Shown: positions 6,463 through 7,290 of the stretch, in pieces | Position numbering within the stretch: position 1 is the first letter of the stretch | Layout of the letters: each line of letters opens with the position of its first letter | Assembly (NCBI GenBank): GCA_039820405.1 | Contig: JBCBQC010000166.1 | Location: 1-7,290, forward strand | Length of the DNA stretch: 7,290 nucleotides | Direction: 5' to 3' | Source: CALLVY01 sp937899855 | Lineage (GTDB): Bacteria > Bacteroidota > Bacteroidia > Chitinophagales > Saprospiraceae | Position numbers and translations under genes: made by a program | Notes under the pieces: generated by a model | What the model was told of the DNA's origin: nothing | Seen by the model: the letters and a program-made list of their open reading frames with translations, nothing else | Database searches by the model: none

Positions 6463-7290
6463 CTTTGAATTGCACCTTGCGGAATTGAAACACATAAAAA
6501 GTGAACTAATTGAAATTGATAACAACTTTGAATTGCACCTTGCGGAATTGAAACTTCAACCTCAAAATGGGGGATACTAATAGCCAGCGCTTTGAATTGC
6601 ACCTTGCGGAATTGAAACATTGGGGAAGAACTTCCAGCTGATCTTATTGGAGTCCTTTGAATTGCACCTTGCGGAATTGAAACGCTATTATTGTAATTCA
6701 TGTCTTTTAGCCTTCTCTCTTTGAATTGCACCTTGCGGAATTGAAACGTTATCCCGGCGTATTCGCCGGATAGAGTGGTGACACTTTGAATTGCACCTTG
6801 CGGAATTGAAACGCGATAGACCGGCTGCTCACCAATGTGAGCAAAATCCTTTGAATTGCACCTTGCGGAATTGAAACCTTCTGTCTCTCCTGTTCAAATG
6901 AGGCCTCCCGACTTTGAATTGCACCTTGCGGAATTGAAACTGAACTCGCCGCAGGCATTGGTAATCTTTTCTTGGGCTTTGAATTGCACCTTGCGGAATT
7001 GAAACGCTTTACGAGAGTCTCTTCAATCGTCCGCATGTCTCCTTTGAATTGCACCTTGCGGAATTGAAACTAGAGGAGTTGGAGGTTTTGAGAAAATTCT
7101 ATGAAGCTTTGAATTGCACCTTGCGGAATTGAAACTTTGAAGCGCGGAGGCTAGGCCATTCTGCTGTATGCCTTTGAATTGCACCTTGCGGAATTGAAAC
7201 TTTCTCTGGGCGAGCCTACGCCTCAGTTGCCTGAAACTTTGAATTGCACCTTGCGGAATTGAAACTTTGTAGTGGAAGAACTGCGCAAAC
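6463..7290 (+). CRISPR. CRISPR array, 13 identical 29-bp repeats, continues past window
   Basis: The 29-bp repeat begins CTTTGAATTGC and ends GCGGAATTGAAAC. Copies start at 6463, 6526, 6590, 6655, 6719, 6784, 6849, 6912, 6977, 7042, 7107, 7172 and 7237, and all 13 are identical. The bases before and after each copy vary, which fixes the repeat length. The 12 complete spacers are 34-36 bp (eight are 36) and all differ; a 13th is cut by the window end. The last eight bases, ATTGAAAC, match the crRNA 5' handle left by Cas6 in types I-A, I-B, I-D and III, so transcription is taken as rightward. The repeat has little self-complementarity but carries GAATTG twice, at repeat positions 5-10 and 20-25. 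No cas gene lies in the window, so the type is open. No spacer matches another part of the window by eye. A decayed array of the same repeat family is at 497-654. Confidence 0.98.

Noticed and set aside
6238..6468. Open frame of 76 residues on the + strand in the leader region
   Set aside because: It runs through the inverted repeat and into the first CRISPR repeat, shows no protein-like pattern, and has no promoter or start context.
6123..7054. Two open frames on the - strand across the array
   Set aside because: They only repeat the translation SIPQGAIQ of the CRISPR repeat and are artefacts of the array.
6492..7236. Self-targeting spacers against genes in this window
   Set aside because: By eye no spacer shares a convincing stretch with the transposase or the other genes; a proper alignment was not possible.

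Overview
The window looks like a chromosomal segment of a member of the Bacteroidota, plausibly a Saprospiria/Lewinella-like lineage. The evidence is a kelch protein ending in a typical type IX secretion sorting domain, a lipoprotein with a K-D-D surface-export signal after the lipidated cysteine, and TAnnTTTG-type promoter elements. Genes from about 2.1 kb onward are visibly GC-rich, while the left end is AT-richer. The taxonomic placement is inference.

Layout. Positions 1-491 hold the 3' part of an IS630-family transposase that is open at the window edge. Directly behind it, at about 497-654, lies a decayed CRISPR remnant of three degenerate repeats and two 35-36 bp spacers. It has the same repeat family and orientation as the intact array at the right end. 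Next come a putative surface lipoprotein (786-1985), a short-chain dehydrogenase (2115-3095), and a DUF2167 membrane protein (3343-4275) with a 171-residue protein of unknown function 24 bp behind it (4300-4815). A secreted seven-unit kelch protein with a type IX sorting domain follows (4907-6208). Positions 6209-6462 are a leader-like stretch with a strong inverted repeat and a -7-like element. A CRISPR array starts at 6463 and runs off the window, with 13 identical 29-bp repeats and 12 complete spacers of 34-36 bp.

How it fits together. All genes and both arrays read on the + strand. The four central transcription units look like ordinary accessory or envelope genes, and no cas gene is present. 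The main point is the pair of CRISPR loci of one repeat family, one dead and next to a transposase, one apparently intact, about 5.8 kb apart. The repeat's 3' end (ATTGAAAC) fits the 8-nt crRNA handle made by Cas6 in type I-A/I-B/III systems, but the type cannot be settled here. Two strong intergenic inverted repeats (3156-3209 and 6341-6386) are not explained by the genes. I see no convincing new protein system.
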